From contig NC_066309.1 in NCBI RefSeq assembly GCF_905404315.1, forward strand, positions 3,658,001 through 3,722,000: a stretch of DNA of 64,000 bases, given 5' to 3'. Origin of the DNA: Leptidea sinapis (lineage: Eukaryota > Arthropoda > Insecta > Lepidoptera > Pieridae). Numbering within the stretch: the first letter of the stretch is position 1; every line of letters begins with the position of its first letter. A program made the position numbers and the translations under genes. Shown here piece by piece: positions 22,331 to 33,560 of this stretch. The notes under the pieces are model-generated. The model saw only the letters and a list, made by a program, of their open reading frames with translations. It searched no databases and was not told where the DNA came from.

Positions 22331-22829
22331 CAAGAAGCATAACTTCAAAAATATTTCAAATTTGAATCTAAATATATCTTAAGTTGAACAGAAAACAGTA
22401 ATGGAACCCACTGGTAAATTAAAAGGTATAATAATTATACTAATTATTAGTACAATGTAACTACTCAGATTTGCCAGACCATTTTAACTTATGATCACAA
22501 TTACGAGAAAGTGATAGAAGAACTATTACCATCATTTGTGAAACATGTTTTCATCGTAAACAGAGTATGTCGTAATAATTGCAAGCGACGGAAAAAATAT
22601 ACGATTTCCCATCCGCATTGGTACTCACAATTCATTTGTTATTTATTCAATTGTTCACGATTGCCAAACAATCCTAGCGGCCTTCTAATACCTATCTACA
22701 CTGACTTAAAGCAAGTTACAATACCAACATTTTAACACAATAACATTTCATTCTAATATTTTAAATATGAAAGTAACCGATGTAAGTAGCCGATTTTGGT
22801 GAAATTTAGTAGGTATGTAGACTTCTCGT
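22331..22829. other. Non-coding stretch
   Basis: Nothing recognised; AT-rich. Confidence 0.35.
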
Positions 22830-23290
22830 GACAGGCAACGTCATGCTCGCTTAATAGTCACTGCTTGTGGAGGCGACGTGGGGCGGGTTCCTTCCTTACA
22901 ATATTGTCGAGGGAGGCGATGGCTGGTCCATGCGTCATGCTCGTGAACGGGTGCTATTTGTGGTGGCTGGATGATTCTGTTAACGGGAGGTAACATATAT
23001 TATATATTTTATTTGATAAAAGACTCTTATAATGCCTTTATTTATTTACGGTATGTGTGGATTAATGTATCTACTGTACTCAATAACTCTTATGTTTTTA
23101 ATTATTATTTTACTTTTTTTTGACCTACTCGAGTAAGCCATTAAATTTTGACGTTTGAGTATTTTTGTTGCATCACTCTGCATATATTGTAATTGAAATG
23201 ATTTGTAAATTGCATTTAAAATAAGAAATTGTAATAAATAATCAGTTTTGAAAAGAGCAACCTTAGAGTTTCTCGCTCGTTCTTCTCTAA
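22830..23290 (+). mobile_element. LINE 3' end, family of 6379-6977
   Basis: CGTCATGCTCGCTTAATAGT, GTGGGGCGGGTTCCTTCC and GAGGGAGGCGATGGCTGG match 6440-6530. The 3' UTR with TATCTACTGTACTCAATAA follows. The coding part is frameshifted. Confidence 0.55.
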
Positions 23291-23669
23291 AGAAATATGC
23301 CTTCCGAATGTCCTGTATGAAAAAAAAGACATTTTTCAAGTGTTATATGATTTACCTATGAGATATTTTTTTTTACATCCGACAAAAATAATCGCAAAAT
23401 TTGAAACAGTCCGACACATAATTCTTCCTTCGCATTCAATTTCAATATTTTGTTACGATTGGTTTAATTTGGGGGAGAAAAATGTCGGGAACGAAACCAT
23501 GATATTTAAATCTTGCACTGAGGATTTTTAGTCGGAGCTGCAGTGGTCCTTTTAATAATAATACTTAATAATACTTAATAATATTTATTTGTGAAAAATG
23601 CCACCATTTTTTTTTAAAAACAATATATATGAACAATTAACATTATATGAAAAAAAGAAAAAATAATAA

Positions 23670-24045
23670 TAGCTGGCACCGTCTCGCTTTTTCGTTTCAT
23701 TGAGTTTCAAATCACAACGATTCTAAAGAAGTTTCAATCCAATAAAACAATACGTAATATAAATATAATGCAATACATAGAAATAGATTAATATAAAATA
23801 GTATGTAATGTTATTGCCACTCCCTATAAGAAATAATAGATATAAATCATTTTTAGTACTTCAAAATGAACGAAATTAAAAAATACGACAAACGTTGGTA
23901 TTGTATCTGCCAACTTCATCTGACAGCTGTCAAAACTGTCATATTGACAACAAAAACAATATGGCGCGTGACCGAAAATCGTGGCGATTTGCTATAAAAT
24001 CTCTCTCATGCGTCGATAAAGAAGTTTCACTTCAATAATACAAAT
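23670..24045. repeat. Dispersed repeat related to the edges of the 10260 block
   Basis: AGCTGGCACCGTCTCGC and TTTTTCGTTTCATTGAGTTT are the reverse of 10280-10335. The right part, GTGGCGATTTGCTATAAAAT and GTCGATAAAGAAGTTTCACT, matches 10980-11030. The ~100-bp units are absent here. Confidence 0.6.
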
Positions 24046-24869
24046 AGTCCAGTCATTATAGTATGTTCACCTCGGAATTCGAAATACCCAGCTGTAAGTC
24101 TGTGATTACTTGTATATTGACACCCTAAAAGTTGTCTCAAAACCTAAATATGGTAGGGTGTAAGCAACTATTAAATTTCAAGGTCAAAGGTCACAAAAAT
24201 CGCGTCCGTCACTTTAAAGGCGACACTAAATGCTAGCGACCTTGAGCGATATAAATTCACGGCTGCCGGCTAGCCATCTATGTAACAACGCCAATATTTT
24301 CAAAATTCTTGCGTGGAAAACAGTTTATATGCTTACAATCCTCGTTATTCACTACTTATCTGAATAAACGAACCTACACAAAAAAGTACAAGCTATAAGA
24401 ATAACTTTTCTGAAAGAAGTACCAAAAAATGCGTCACGCCATGCAAAAAAACTTGTTTAACTTCAAAGAAATGTGGTAGTTGAAAAAGACTCGGGAGTGT
24501 GAACTATAACCAACAGCAGGCATTAGCAACCTACAAACAAGACTTAAGGATATGTGTAACAGGATTGAGTAAAGTTCATAGCTCGAAATGCTATACTTTC
24601 ACGACAAAACTTGTCTAAAAACACCATGTTTGCGTGTTTTCAGCTTACTCTTCGCCTTAAGACAATTTGTCGTCGAGGTCTGTTGTAACTAAACTGGCTG
24701 ATGTAATGAGCGGGTCTGTAAAGGCCTTCAATAAAAACACCTTAAAGTTTCAAACATAATATTATAATAATTGAGTGGCATGTTTTTTTACTTCCAAACC
24801 ATATTATGCATTACGGTTTCTTGCAATAGCAAGAATTAATCTTAATAGATATAATAATAATAATAATTT
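24046..24869. other. Non-coding stretch
   Basis: No gene or repeat recognised. Confidence 0.35.
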
Positions 24870-24959
24870 TTGATGTGATACATTAATATTATTGACACAT
24901 TCATAAAAAAGCAGTTTTTTATTTATTATTTACAGAACAACGTCTGTCGGGTCAGCTAG
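24870..24959 (+). mobile_element. Helitron-like 3' end only
   Basis: The last ~90 bp of the family: ACAGAACAACGTCTGTCGGG then TCAGCTAG followed by T, with the same ACAGA/TCTGT hairpin. Confidence 0.65.
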
Positions 24960-25269
24960 TAATTTATTATTATGGAATACCATAAAAACTACTGAGTAAT
25001 TACCGTTTAGTCAGGCCCAACCTAATCCTTAGATGTTTGATATAAAAAAATACGTGAAACCATTAAGTTCTGCATTAGATTTTGCAAAACCACAAAAACT
25101 GCGGTCAAGAACACCGTCGGACTTCGCTCAGTTTCGGGGCCGCGTTACTCGCAATGCGGTGTGTTTTGATATCGTGGCAACACTGACGTAATAAGTCGAT
25201 AATTTATGTAACTATAACACAGCACAGATAGTATTGATACATTTTTAAATATTTTGTTCATTTTTTGTT
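24960..25269. other. Non-coding stretch
   Basis: No gene recognised. Contains GGGGCCGCGTTACTCGC, locally GC-rich. Confidence 0.35.
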
Positions 25270-25594
25270 AAGTCATCTCCTCGAGCAGTTGCGCCGTCGA
25301 TGTATTAGCGACGGCTCCAACTCGCCGAGAACGGATTGACCAAGCGTGCTACACTGCCAGAGCACAGACCCAAGACCCAACACAAATAGCGCAACATTCT
25401 TATTGTAAAAGTTACCGCGAATGGTTTACTCTCCGTAATTTGCGATGTTTTATTTAATTCTTACGAACTATTAAGTGCGAACGACACATTTCGAACTACG
25501 AGTTTTAGTGTTATGCTGTGTGATATTAATTATCAATTTCAGTTTCGACAGTATCCAACAGTGCTTGGTGAATTTGCGCAAGACGCTATAATTT
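25270..25594 (+). other. Candidate untranslated first exon
   Basis: A locally GC-richer stretch (GACGGCTCCAACTCGCCGAG) ends at a good splice donor, CTATAATTT|GTAAGTAC with GT at 25595. No long frame crosses it. It could be a 5' UTR exon of the downstream + strand gene (quick-to-court starts coding 12.7 kb later) or of an unrelated transcript. Weakly supported; transcript reads would decide. Confidence 0.2.
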
Positions 25595-27299
25595 GTAAGT
25601 ACATTTCGTAACTGTACTATAGTTGCTAGTATAATCTGCATTTTAAATTGTTTAAATGTGTTATTTATACACTCAACGACAAGTAAAAATGATGTTTATT
25701 TATATTCACGCTCGTTATGATAAAGATCAGTTTGTTAGACGAAGATTTTTTGGATAAGTGTTTTTTGTTCGAATGTGCTGGCCACACTGATGATAAGAGA
25801 TGCTCTCTTGCACCAGCACTCTAGCACCAGAGGATTTACAACCTTTATGGCTGAGAACTTAGACATGACTTATGCTCTGACTTTACTTACTTTTGTAAAA
25901 CTTTGCTGATTGTGATAAAACGCGAACTTGACTTTCGTTTATTAGGCTATGTCAGCTTACGCTCAATATAATTTCAACTATCAAATGACTATAAAAAACG
26001 AAACAAAAGATTATGCGAAGCTTACACTGAGCTGTTTTACGTGACTAAAGTCTGAGTAAAATCTGAGTACACTCTATAGAGTGTACTCTGATCTGAGATC
26101 TATAGATCTCAGTCTAAAACTAATTTAGCGTGCTATCCTTACGACTGGAAACACCACAGAAGGAACTTCAATACTGAGTTTGGTTCTGTTTCGAAGAAAG
26201 TTCGTTAAAAATTGTGTTGCGGAGGGACGCAGTGCAGTAAATCCATATTATGTTTGTGTACCTACCGTTTGACACCCCTCTGATGCATTCATGTTTAATT
26301 TATCATTTTAAAAGTGCGAACACATCATCGAAACTAAAATAAAACTGAAGTTAACCTAACCAGGCTCTATTTTTTGTATTTACGTAGGTATATTGATCAT
26401 AAGTAGACTAATTTTTATTTTATGAGTTTTTGTTTCCTTTAACTATTTCATAGTAAAGCTTGTAGGTACAAAGCGGCGTAAATTGATTAGATACAATAAA
26501 TGTAGGTAGTACCTATTGCGATCGTGAAAAGACTGGCTTGCGTTAAATTTAACCTTGAAAATGTTGTGGGAAAATATAGTACCTACCTCACAATAATTGT
26601 ATTATATTTTAATTTACTTTTGTGTGTATTTTTTAATGCTTCTGGACCGACTTGATGTTTTTTCATTTGGAAGGTTAAAATATAGTTATTGCTATTAATA
26701 TGGGGGTCCCATATTAATCGTACAGTAAAAAATTCTGATGTGGTGATCAAATCGATAAGTTCTTACCAAAATGAGAGATGGTCTCTATACCTACCTACAT
26801 TTATAGAATCTGTATAGCTTTTCCAACAACGAATTAACACTTTTATTTAGGTAACTAGTGTATTTATCTGTAAACTTAAAAAGTTATTGAAATACAATAA
26901 CTATGACTATTCACACAACAAAATTAAAAAATTACTTTATCAAACTTGAGTTAAATAGTAAAATCAACTATTAACTAACTAGAACTGGTAATTAAAATGG
27001 GACCTACTTGTAAACAAAGGCCGATTCGCTTACATAGCAATCAGTAGATTACACTAATGTATACCTACAAAATAATGACTATACAATAAATACAAGAAAC
27101 AGACCAATCAGAGACGGCTTCATAAACTAACGACCTTTTTTTTTGGAGTTTATGGCCTGGTATCTAGACCTTTAGGCCAAATTGTCAAAATATCATTGCC
27201 TTACACCTTAGAATATTAACGCTATATTCTAAGCCTTACACTAACACTTTTGTGTATCCGTGACATTACAATGTCACTAAAACCAGACCGTTAAATTGT
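25595..27299. other. Unrecognised, apparently low-copy sequence
   Basis: No frame over 60 codons and no repeat match to the rest of the window. It contains the palindrome pair at 26061-26112. Confidence 0.45.
26061..26112. repeat. Two adjacent palindromes with CTATAG centres
   Basis: 26065-26088 is a perfect 24-bp palindrome (arm GAGTACACTCTA), extendable to 26061-26092 with one mismatched pair. 26093-26112 is a perfect 20-bp palindrome (CTGAGATCTATAGATCTCAG). Both are centred on CTATAG. Confidence 0.9.
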
Positions 27300-27780
27300 A
27301 AGAAATGAAGTTCAAAAGCAAATATTTTTATTCAAAATAGGATGTGATATCATTTATTGAAAGTCAAAAACTACCACCCATTGCCAAGAGAATGCCTCAG
27401 ACCTGAGAAGAATGGGCGCAACAAACTCAGCGGGTTTTTTTTTTATCAAAAAATAAGTTTACAAAGTAATATTGTACAATTAACTCTTATTTAATAGCCT
27501 GAGGTCGGTCGCTCCATTCCCAAACTGTGGAATCATTAAGAAAGTTATTTATGTTATAGTAACCTTTACCACACAAACGTTTTTTAACAATTCTTTTGAA
27601 TGTCGTAATACTTTTATTTTGAACATTTTCTGGGATCTTGTTGTGTCATCGTCCCATAAAAGACTTACTAACTTGCCTTAGCCGAGTAGTAGGCATAGCA
27701 AGTTTATGTTTGTTCCTCGTGTTAACATTATGTTTATACAGTTTCTAAAAAAACCCTCAATGTGCTTATGAAAATATAGA
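27300..27780 (-). pseudogene. CR1/Jockey-like LINE 3' end
   Basis: Reverse copy: GCAAATATTTTTATTCAAAA (tail), GAAAGTCAAAAACTACCACC, CAGACCTGAGAAGAATGGGC, then the C-terminal coding remnant with GCATAGCAAGTTTATGTTTG. Same family as 62570-63893. Confidence 0.7.
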
Positions 27781-27783
27781 ACA

Positions 27784-28156
27784 CTAGCTGACCCGACAGA
27801 CGTTGTTCTGTATATAATAAATAAAATAATGTTTTTTATGAATTTGTCAATGATACTAGTATTTCATATCATCAAGAATTATTTCCGAAAATATGCTCCC
27901 TGTTGTTATAATGAAATTGATTCACAGCAGAAATGTCAAATCGTGCGTCAATAAATTCTCTCATAGACAATATATCCATACAAAACAAATATTGGAAATA
28001 AAAATAATTATGTGTCCCAAATCGAAATAAAAACTATCCTATCTCTCAAGGTTGACTAAACTGCACTCGATGAAGTAATCCCCATTTAAATCCGTTCATT
28101 AGTTTAGGAGTCCATCGCGGACAAACAACGTGTCACGTAATTTGTATATATTAAGA
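27784..28156 (-). mobile_element. Helitron-like element, complete ends
   Basis: In reverse complement it runs from TCTTAATATATAC (preceded by A at 28157) to GGTCAGCTAG (followed by T), 373 bp. It closely resembles 44761-45127 across its length, including GACACGTTGT, TCCGCGATGGACTCCTAAAC and TTTGACA. Both ends and the A|T target fit a non-autonomous Helitron. No Rep/helicase is encoded. Confidence 0.8.
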
Positions 28157-28296
28157 TTATCAAGAATATATTGAGAAGCAACAGTCAAAATGTTTATTGA
28201 CAATCAAAGTCGATTGACAATCTACCCTTTAATTATATTATCACTAAACAATATGTTATGATTTTAAAGTGATAACCCTCACTTCTAGGATTAATA

Positions 28297-28460
28297 CACA
28301 AATAAAATTTGAAAAACAAAATTTTATGAACGATGCGGGATTCGAACCCACGGTGATGAACGGTTAGCTCAGTTGGTTAGAGCACCGGCACGGAACGCCG
28401 GAGCTCGTGGGTTTGAATCCCGCATCGTTCATAAAATTTTGTTTTCAAATTTTGTTTGTG
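28297..28460 (+). mobile_element. tRNA-like SINE with inverted partial duplication
   Basis: 28358-28430 folds as a full 73-nt tRNA-like cloverleaf: acceptor GAACGGT/ATCGTTC, D stem GCTC/GAGC, anticodon stem CCGGC/GCCGG with loop ACGGAAC, T arm GTGGG/CCCGC. The loop has C where tRNAs have U33. To its left, 28297-28352 is a reverse copy of the SINE's 3' half, making 55-bp inverted arms with 28406-28460. Related SINE copies lie at 32790, 35022, 52590 and 56832. Confidence 0.75.
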
Positions 28461-29510
28461 TAGAATATCACGAGTGAAATTATAATATCACGGCTTTGCC
28501 ATATATCTACGACATAATATACACTAAACCGCATTAAGGTTATGTGGTTATCGCTATCTGAGACCAATTTAACTCGCATTACATTATAAATAACCAATAT
28601 AGCATAGTCACCAACTTAAAAATGAATGTGATATCTATTTCTTTACTAGCTGATGCTCGCGACTTTGTCCGCCTACTTAAAGGGTTTTTAAAAATAATAA
28701 GAAGGAATAAACTGTAGTGCCATTTAATATGTTGGGATTCAACTTTAGGATAAAATATCACACAGTAGGTATACTAGGACTTACTGAGCACAATTTCAAT
28801 AAATATACAGGATGTAATCGTTAAGTGTGAACAGGTATTCCGTAACTGGTACATATATCAAAGAACTTTAAGCTGATATCGAAAGTACGTTACTTTCTCA
28901 GTAAAATAACGTAAATATTTTGATTGTTTACTAAAACTTATAAAAAAACACTTCAAAACCGATAAGTATTATTAACATTTAATATCAAATAAAGTTTATG
29001 ACAGTAATAAAAGCATGTAGTTTCTTATTTTATTCATTTAAATACCGACCTCTTTACACAAACACGCAATTAGGACGTGTGTTGTGGTGCACATGCGGAT
29101 CACATATTCAGAGATCCCGCGGGATTAAAGTCATTCATTCATTTCAAAATTCTTTTTTAATAAATGATAATACATCGGAAATGTACAGCGATTTACGTTT
29201 GAACATTAAACATGAGAATGGCTAAACAACTTTGAGGCTAGGAAAAAGAAGGAACGCCTATTAAAGTTTTAACAAACATAATAACATAAATCTCATTAAG
29301 ACAATGTATAACTGCTACAATTACTAAAATAAATTTGCCACAATAACATCCAATACGTATTATTTGAAAATAATTACGCGGGATTAAAGTAATGCAAACA
29401 TCCTACGGGGTTGATGCCCTAGGTCTGCGCAAGTCTTTTACAATTATTCCCGAAAAGCTTACAGTAGAATACAGATTAACCCATCTCTCTCTTAAAAATA
29501 CTTAATTTTT
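28461..29510. other. Non-coding stretch
   Basis: A 75-codon frame at 28998-29225 resembles nothing known to me and is not called. No repeats recognised. Confidence 0.4.
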
Positions 29511-29600
29511 AACCGACTTCAAAAAAGGAAGAGGTCCCATTTCAATTAGTCCAGTACTGATAGTGGGATCCATGAGAAAACCATAAAAGTCTTAAATTTC
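29511..29600 (-). repeat. Dispersed repeat terminus, inverted
   Basis: TTTTTAACCGACTTCAAAAA then AGGAAGAGGTCCCATTTC is the reverse of the terminus at 11040-11085. Confidence 0.6.
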
Positions 29601-30418
29601 CATTAAGTTGCCAAACGATTTTAATGTTTATTTTTTACTGGAAAGGGTGTACTTCAAGGGTATGTAGTTATTGATACAGAAGAATACGCAATTAATTTTT
29701 ACATTTTAGTGCATATTATATTGGAATAGTTTTTTCGAAGTCAATTGTTTTGTAATCACACGCGCTGCAAAATTTTTGGACTTTAATCCGAGACTTGTTT
29801 TTACATTTGTGTCGTTTCAAATCACGTACATCGTGTGAGATTACAAGCGTTTATTACACGATGTCAGCGCTCACGTATCGCGTCACGGTAAATGAACTGG
29901 CTTAGATCAGAAAAAGTTACTTAACATAATATAACATTACTTTTCAAATAAAATTATTACCTCATGTCGACACGGGCCAAAGCACGAAAAAACACACACT
30001 AAATACATATATAATACACCAATCTATTATAGTACACCAAAAAATAGTTAATACTTAAGCGATAGACGATAGCACAACGCGTGACGTCATAAGGCTTGTT
30101 AGTACCTGCGAATGAGCGCGCAATATCGGCAATACCGCTCACACGTTTTAATGTCACATATCAAATGCGTGACATTTGCTGACTTAGCTGTTTTTATACA
30201 ATTGCGCTTGCTATAGTCCGAATCGCTTACATAACACGCATACTCAATAAACAAACAAAAGCAATATTTCTGTACTTTTAAGATAATATTAAAGTTAGTA
30301 GAAATACTTAATAGGGTATCATTAATTTTAATATTCATTTGTATGATATTATCTGAATGACAAAAATACGATCGATAAGTTTAGGGCAATCGTTACCGTA
30401 ACGTCTTGTCTACATACA
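29601..30418. other. Non-coding stretch
   Basis: No gene supported; the frame at 30099-30338 has no recognisable features. Confidence 0.35.
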
Positions 30419-30595
30419 ACGAACCTTGAAACATAAGATGTTAAGTCAAATTTGCCCAGTAATTTCACAAGCTACAGCGCCTTTCGGGCCTTAACACAGT
30501 AATGCTTACACATTACTGCTTCACAGCAGAAATAGGCGCCGTTGTGGTACCCATAATCTAGCCGGCATCCTGTGCAACGGAGTCTCCCACTGGTG
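30419..30595 (-). repeat. Short interspersed repeat, family A, partial
   Basis: Reverse copy lacking its 3' third: starts in GAAACATAAGATGTTAAGTC and ends GAGTCTCCCACTGGT. Confidence 0.75.
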
Positions 30596-30989
30596 TATTA
30601 CTTTATCTGAAGAAAAAAAACAGAAATAAGGCCGGAAGGTGCAATCTGCAATTCACGTCACTTGCCTCTACAGCCCGTAATATACTCGAAGAGCACCTAC
30701 ATCCACACCTTCAAAAATATGAATGTCTCCAATGGGTAAACCCCCACAAACTGTTGTTGATACGCAGATTCTTATTTCAATCGGCAAAAGTGGTCTGTCA
30801 ATAAGGATTGAATTGGTTTGTACATGTTATGCAAAATAGTTGTTCTATCGTTTCACTTATTGATGTACCTGTTAAAGGGTTTGTACTTATTTAGTAAACT
30901 TTCATTAAACACGGTTAGATTTCCCTTTTTATACTAGGCATCGATATATCTAGCGAGATTAGTTCCGTGGGCACTTTGAAGTGGACAAA
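30596..30989. other. Non-coding stretch
   Basis: Possible faint LINE coding text (one frame around 30660-30740 includes ACSARNILEEHLHP-like residues); not firm. Confidence 0.25.
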
Positions 30990-31440
30990 ATGGCGTCAAA
31001 ATACATGGTGAGGTAAGTGAGTCGTGTGCCGGGGCGTCGTGTTCCCTTAAATATCTGCGAAGGGAACGATGGCTGGCCCATGCTTCGTCGACCTTTTATA
31101 GTTAATAAATCAATCAGTTGTCACGACCATCATGTTGAGGAAGCATCCAATATACGATAATTTATATTTATACAATTTATTGTTGATTACTTTTTATGAA
31201 ATATTTGATATTATTTAAACACGACGACATACACTGGATGCAGCACCTTACAAATTATTTTTTTATGTAATCTACAGCCAATGTTAAATACTCTATTTGA
31301 AAAGAGTGGCAGTTGAGTTTCTTGTATGTTCTTCTTACGGGCTCTACTTTTTCCGAGCATATAGTAGATTCAGTAGTTAGACGATTGATTCATTAAAAGC
31401 GCTTAGTTTAAGCCTAATTGAATAAAGTTTAATGTTCTCG
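30990..31440 (+). mobile_element. LINE 3' end, family of 6379-6977
   Basis: GGGAACGATGGCTGGCCCAT matches the coding remnant at 6505-6530. The 3' UTR has GAAAAGAGTGGCAGTTGAGT and TTCTTACGGGCTCTAC. Degenerate. Confidence 0.5.
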
Positions 31441-31479
31441 CCTTTGGACAGCTTTCCCAGTACCAGCTTCTTCCATTTG

Positions 31480-31760
31480 ACTGCATACAACGAATAGCGG
31501 CTCGAATTTTCATTTTCTAGAAACTGTCATAATTACAATCTTAACACCAGGAACAAATATAAACTTATTATATCTACTACTCGATTAAGTCTAGTTGAAG
31601 TCTTTTTTGGGGCAATGTATATGCTTTTACAACAAGATCCCAGAAAACGTTAAAAACAGATGTGTTACAAAATTCAAAAGAATTATTATAAAACAATTAT
31701 GCGGTAAAGTTTATCATAACATAAATGACTTTCTTAATAATACCACAAATTGGGAATGAA
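31480..31760 (+). pseudogene. CR1/Jockey-like LINE C-terminal fragment
   Basis: AAACTGTCATAATTACAATC, ACCAGGAACAAATATAAACT and GACTTTCTTAATAATACCAC parallel 63440-63680. Frameshifted and truncated. Confidence 0.6.
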
Positions 31761-32004
31761 ACGACAGCCGTCAGGTTATTGTACTATTGTATTATCGTAT
31801 TAAACCTGGCGAAACATGTGAAACTGTAAGATTATACCATCGTAACATACCATGTTTATACGCAAATAAAGAAATTGATTGATTGATATTTAAATTAGAA
31901 ATTTGCTTGTATCGAAATTTTATTTCAAAAAACCCACCTCTATTCTCTTTCGCCCGTTCTTCGAAATGACTGCCGCACACAAGATGCGCGGCTTTCTGAA
32001 TGAG

Positions 32005-32300
32005 TAGGTTAGTTTGGTGTAATGAACCGTAAACACTTTGTTTTTTTACTGTTTAAGTGCAGATTATTCGTCTCAAAACAACGCACGATCTTTGCGAGTG
32101 CATTGTTTACCTCGTCATCAATATCTGCACGTCGCTTCACTTTAAAAATAAGTGAAGTGTCATCAGCAAACAATACAATCTCATGGCTATCATCTACCAC
32201 AAACGGTAGATCGTATATTTATATAAGAAACAAGTAAGGACCTAGAAAAGAACCCTGCGGAACACCTATTCCTACAGATTTACTAGAGTACCGTTTGCTT
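32005..32300 (-). pseudogene. LINE reverse-transcriptase fragment with FADD
   Basis: On the - strand: GVPQGSFLGPYLFLI, a stop, then EIVLFADDTSLIFKVKRRAD and ETNNLHLNSKKTKCLRF. These are RT motifs around the catalytic FADD, nearly the same as 62840-63000 (KVVLFADDTLLILKVKRSQV). A premature stop and both-side truncation make it a relic. Confidence 0.75.
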
Positions 32301-32439
32301 CAGCAAATTTGCAATAGCACCAAATCTAAAGTGATGATGTGTACATCCCCATACTCCTCAATTTAACAGAGGATCAAAATAGAAAAATATTTAGATTAAA
32401 TACTACTTTGTATAATGCGACATTCCACAATAGTGAAAA

Positions 32440-32535
32440 TTTTATTTTATTTATGTTTCTGACTATCAATAAGTGATTCTTTATTATCATACCTTATTTC
32501 AATAAAAATATTTGAATTTGAATCATCAAAAATCA
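32440..32535 (+). repeat. LINE 3' tail, ATTTGAATTTGAA type
   Basis: AATAAGTGATTCTTT and AATAAAAATATTTGAATTTG match the tail at 63840-63890, without an attached body. Confidence 0.5.
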
Positions 32536-32789
32536 AGTCATTACAGAAGGGATTGATTCTTTGTCTTTGTATAGAGATGGGGTGTGTCTGCTTCTTCTGC
32601 CGTATATATAACGGTGAGTACTTAGAGGAGTTATTCAGGTTCATACCAGCTCCCGCATCACGTTAATATCTGACATTCTACAACCGCGAATTTTGATTTT
32701 CGAATCATTCATAAATAACGACTTTGTATAATTAATCCCAGAATTGAGGGATATCACTTTTAAAATAGAAATTGTTTAGATTTGAAAGA

Positions 32790-33010
32790 GTGACATCTCA
32801 AGTCAATTTCCTAATATGAAATTTTGGAGTTGATCAGGTAATCAACTGTAAAGTAGATTCTGTAGATGAAGCCACAACCTGAGAATTGAACAAGATATAG
32901 ATATAGGTTGGCTCAGTTAGACAGAGCGCTCAGCTCAGACGGAACTCGAGAGCTCATGGGTTATAGTCCCGCATCGTTCATAAATTTTGGTTACAAATTT
33001 AATTTGTATA
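32790..33010 (+). mobile_element. tRNA-like SINE, long form
   Basis: A conserved left block (GACATCTCAAGTCAATTTCC, AACTGTAAAGTAGATTCTGT, GCCACAACCTGAGAATTGAA) is followed by a degenerate tRNA-like module (GGCTCAGTTAGACAGAGC, box B-like GGTTATAGTC) and the tail GTTCATAAATTTTGG. The module is eroded. Confidence 0.6.
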
Positions 33011-33014
33011 GATA

Positions 33015-33115
33015 CCCTTTCCCACGCACAGCAACGGATCACCTGCCGGTTGCTGTATCACCGAACCGATACAACATAGGGGCCCTAAAGTCTCGAGCAT
33101 CATAAAGGCCAGTAA
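33015..33115 (+). pseudogene. Faint LINE C-terminal relic
   Basis: One frame reads SPNRYNIGALKSRAS, similar to the terminal FPxRYDMGxFKKR block of LINE proteins. Too short to classify. Confidence 0.3.
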
Positions 33116-33289
33116 GAAACATATTTTTGTGAATGTAAATAGAAATTGTCAAGCTTTATTTTAAGCTAAGATTTATCGAGACACAAAAAAAATTGTATGG
33201 GGCCCAAACTCCATACCGTATTTATTGGTTGTTCTCCTTTTCGAGGAACTTGAGTAAGCTTTTAAAAAAATTGTTTATATGATATATAC

Positions 33290-33560
33290 CGAAACTGAAG
33301 TGGTAGTGGGCAGGGCACATAGTTCGACGGACAGATGGTGAAATGATGATAGATGACAGAAAAGTCCTCTAATGGCCTGACCACGTACCGGAAGTCGCAG
33401 TGTTGTAGGCCCTGCACAAGATGGACCGACGATCTGGTCAAGATCGCCGGAATACGTTGGATGAGGGCAGCAGGGCAGGGCAGGACCAATCATCGTGGAG
33501 AACTTCGGGGGAGGCCTTTGTCAAGCAGTGGACGTCTTTTTCTGGCTGATGATGATGATT
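33290..33560 (+). pseudogene. LINE 3' end, RTE-like, with (GAT)n tail
   Basis: One frame contains CTRWTDDLVKIAGIRWMRAA and the copy ends TTTTTCTGGCTGATGATGATGATT. This is the coding-strand copy of 2125-2400 and 53600-53870. Upstream text (GGCAGGGCACATAGTTCGAC) corresponds to the WAGHIVRRTDG block in another frame. Frameshifted. Confidence 0.65.

Noticed and set aside
28358..28430. Functional tRNA gene (Ser-GGA by anticodon position)
   Set aside because: The cloverleaf is complete, but position 33 is C instead of U, a Ser tRNA would need a long variable arm, and the module recurs within a SINE family.
28998..29225. 75-codon frame
   Set aside because: No recognisable motif; length is expected by chance in this much sequence.
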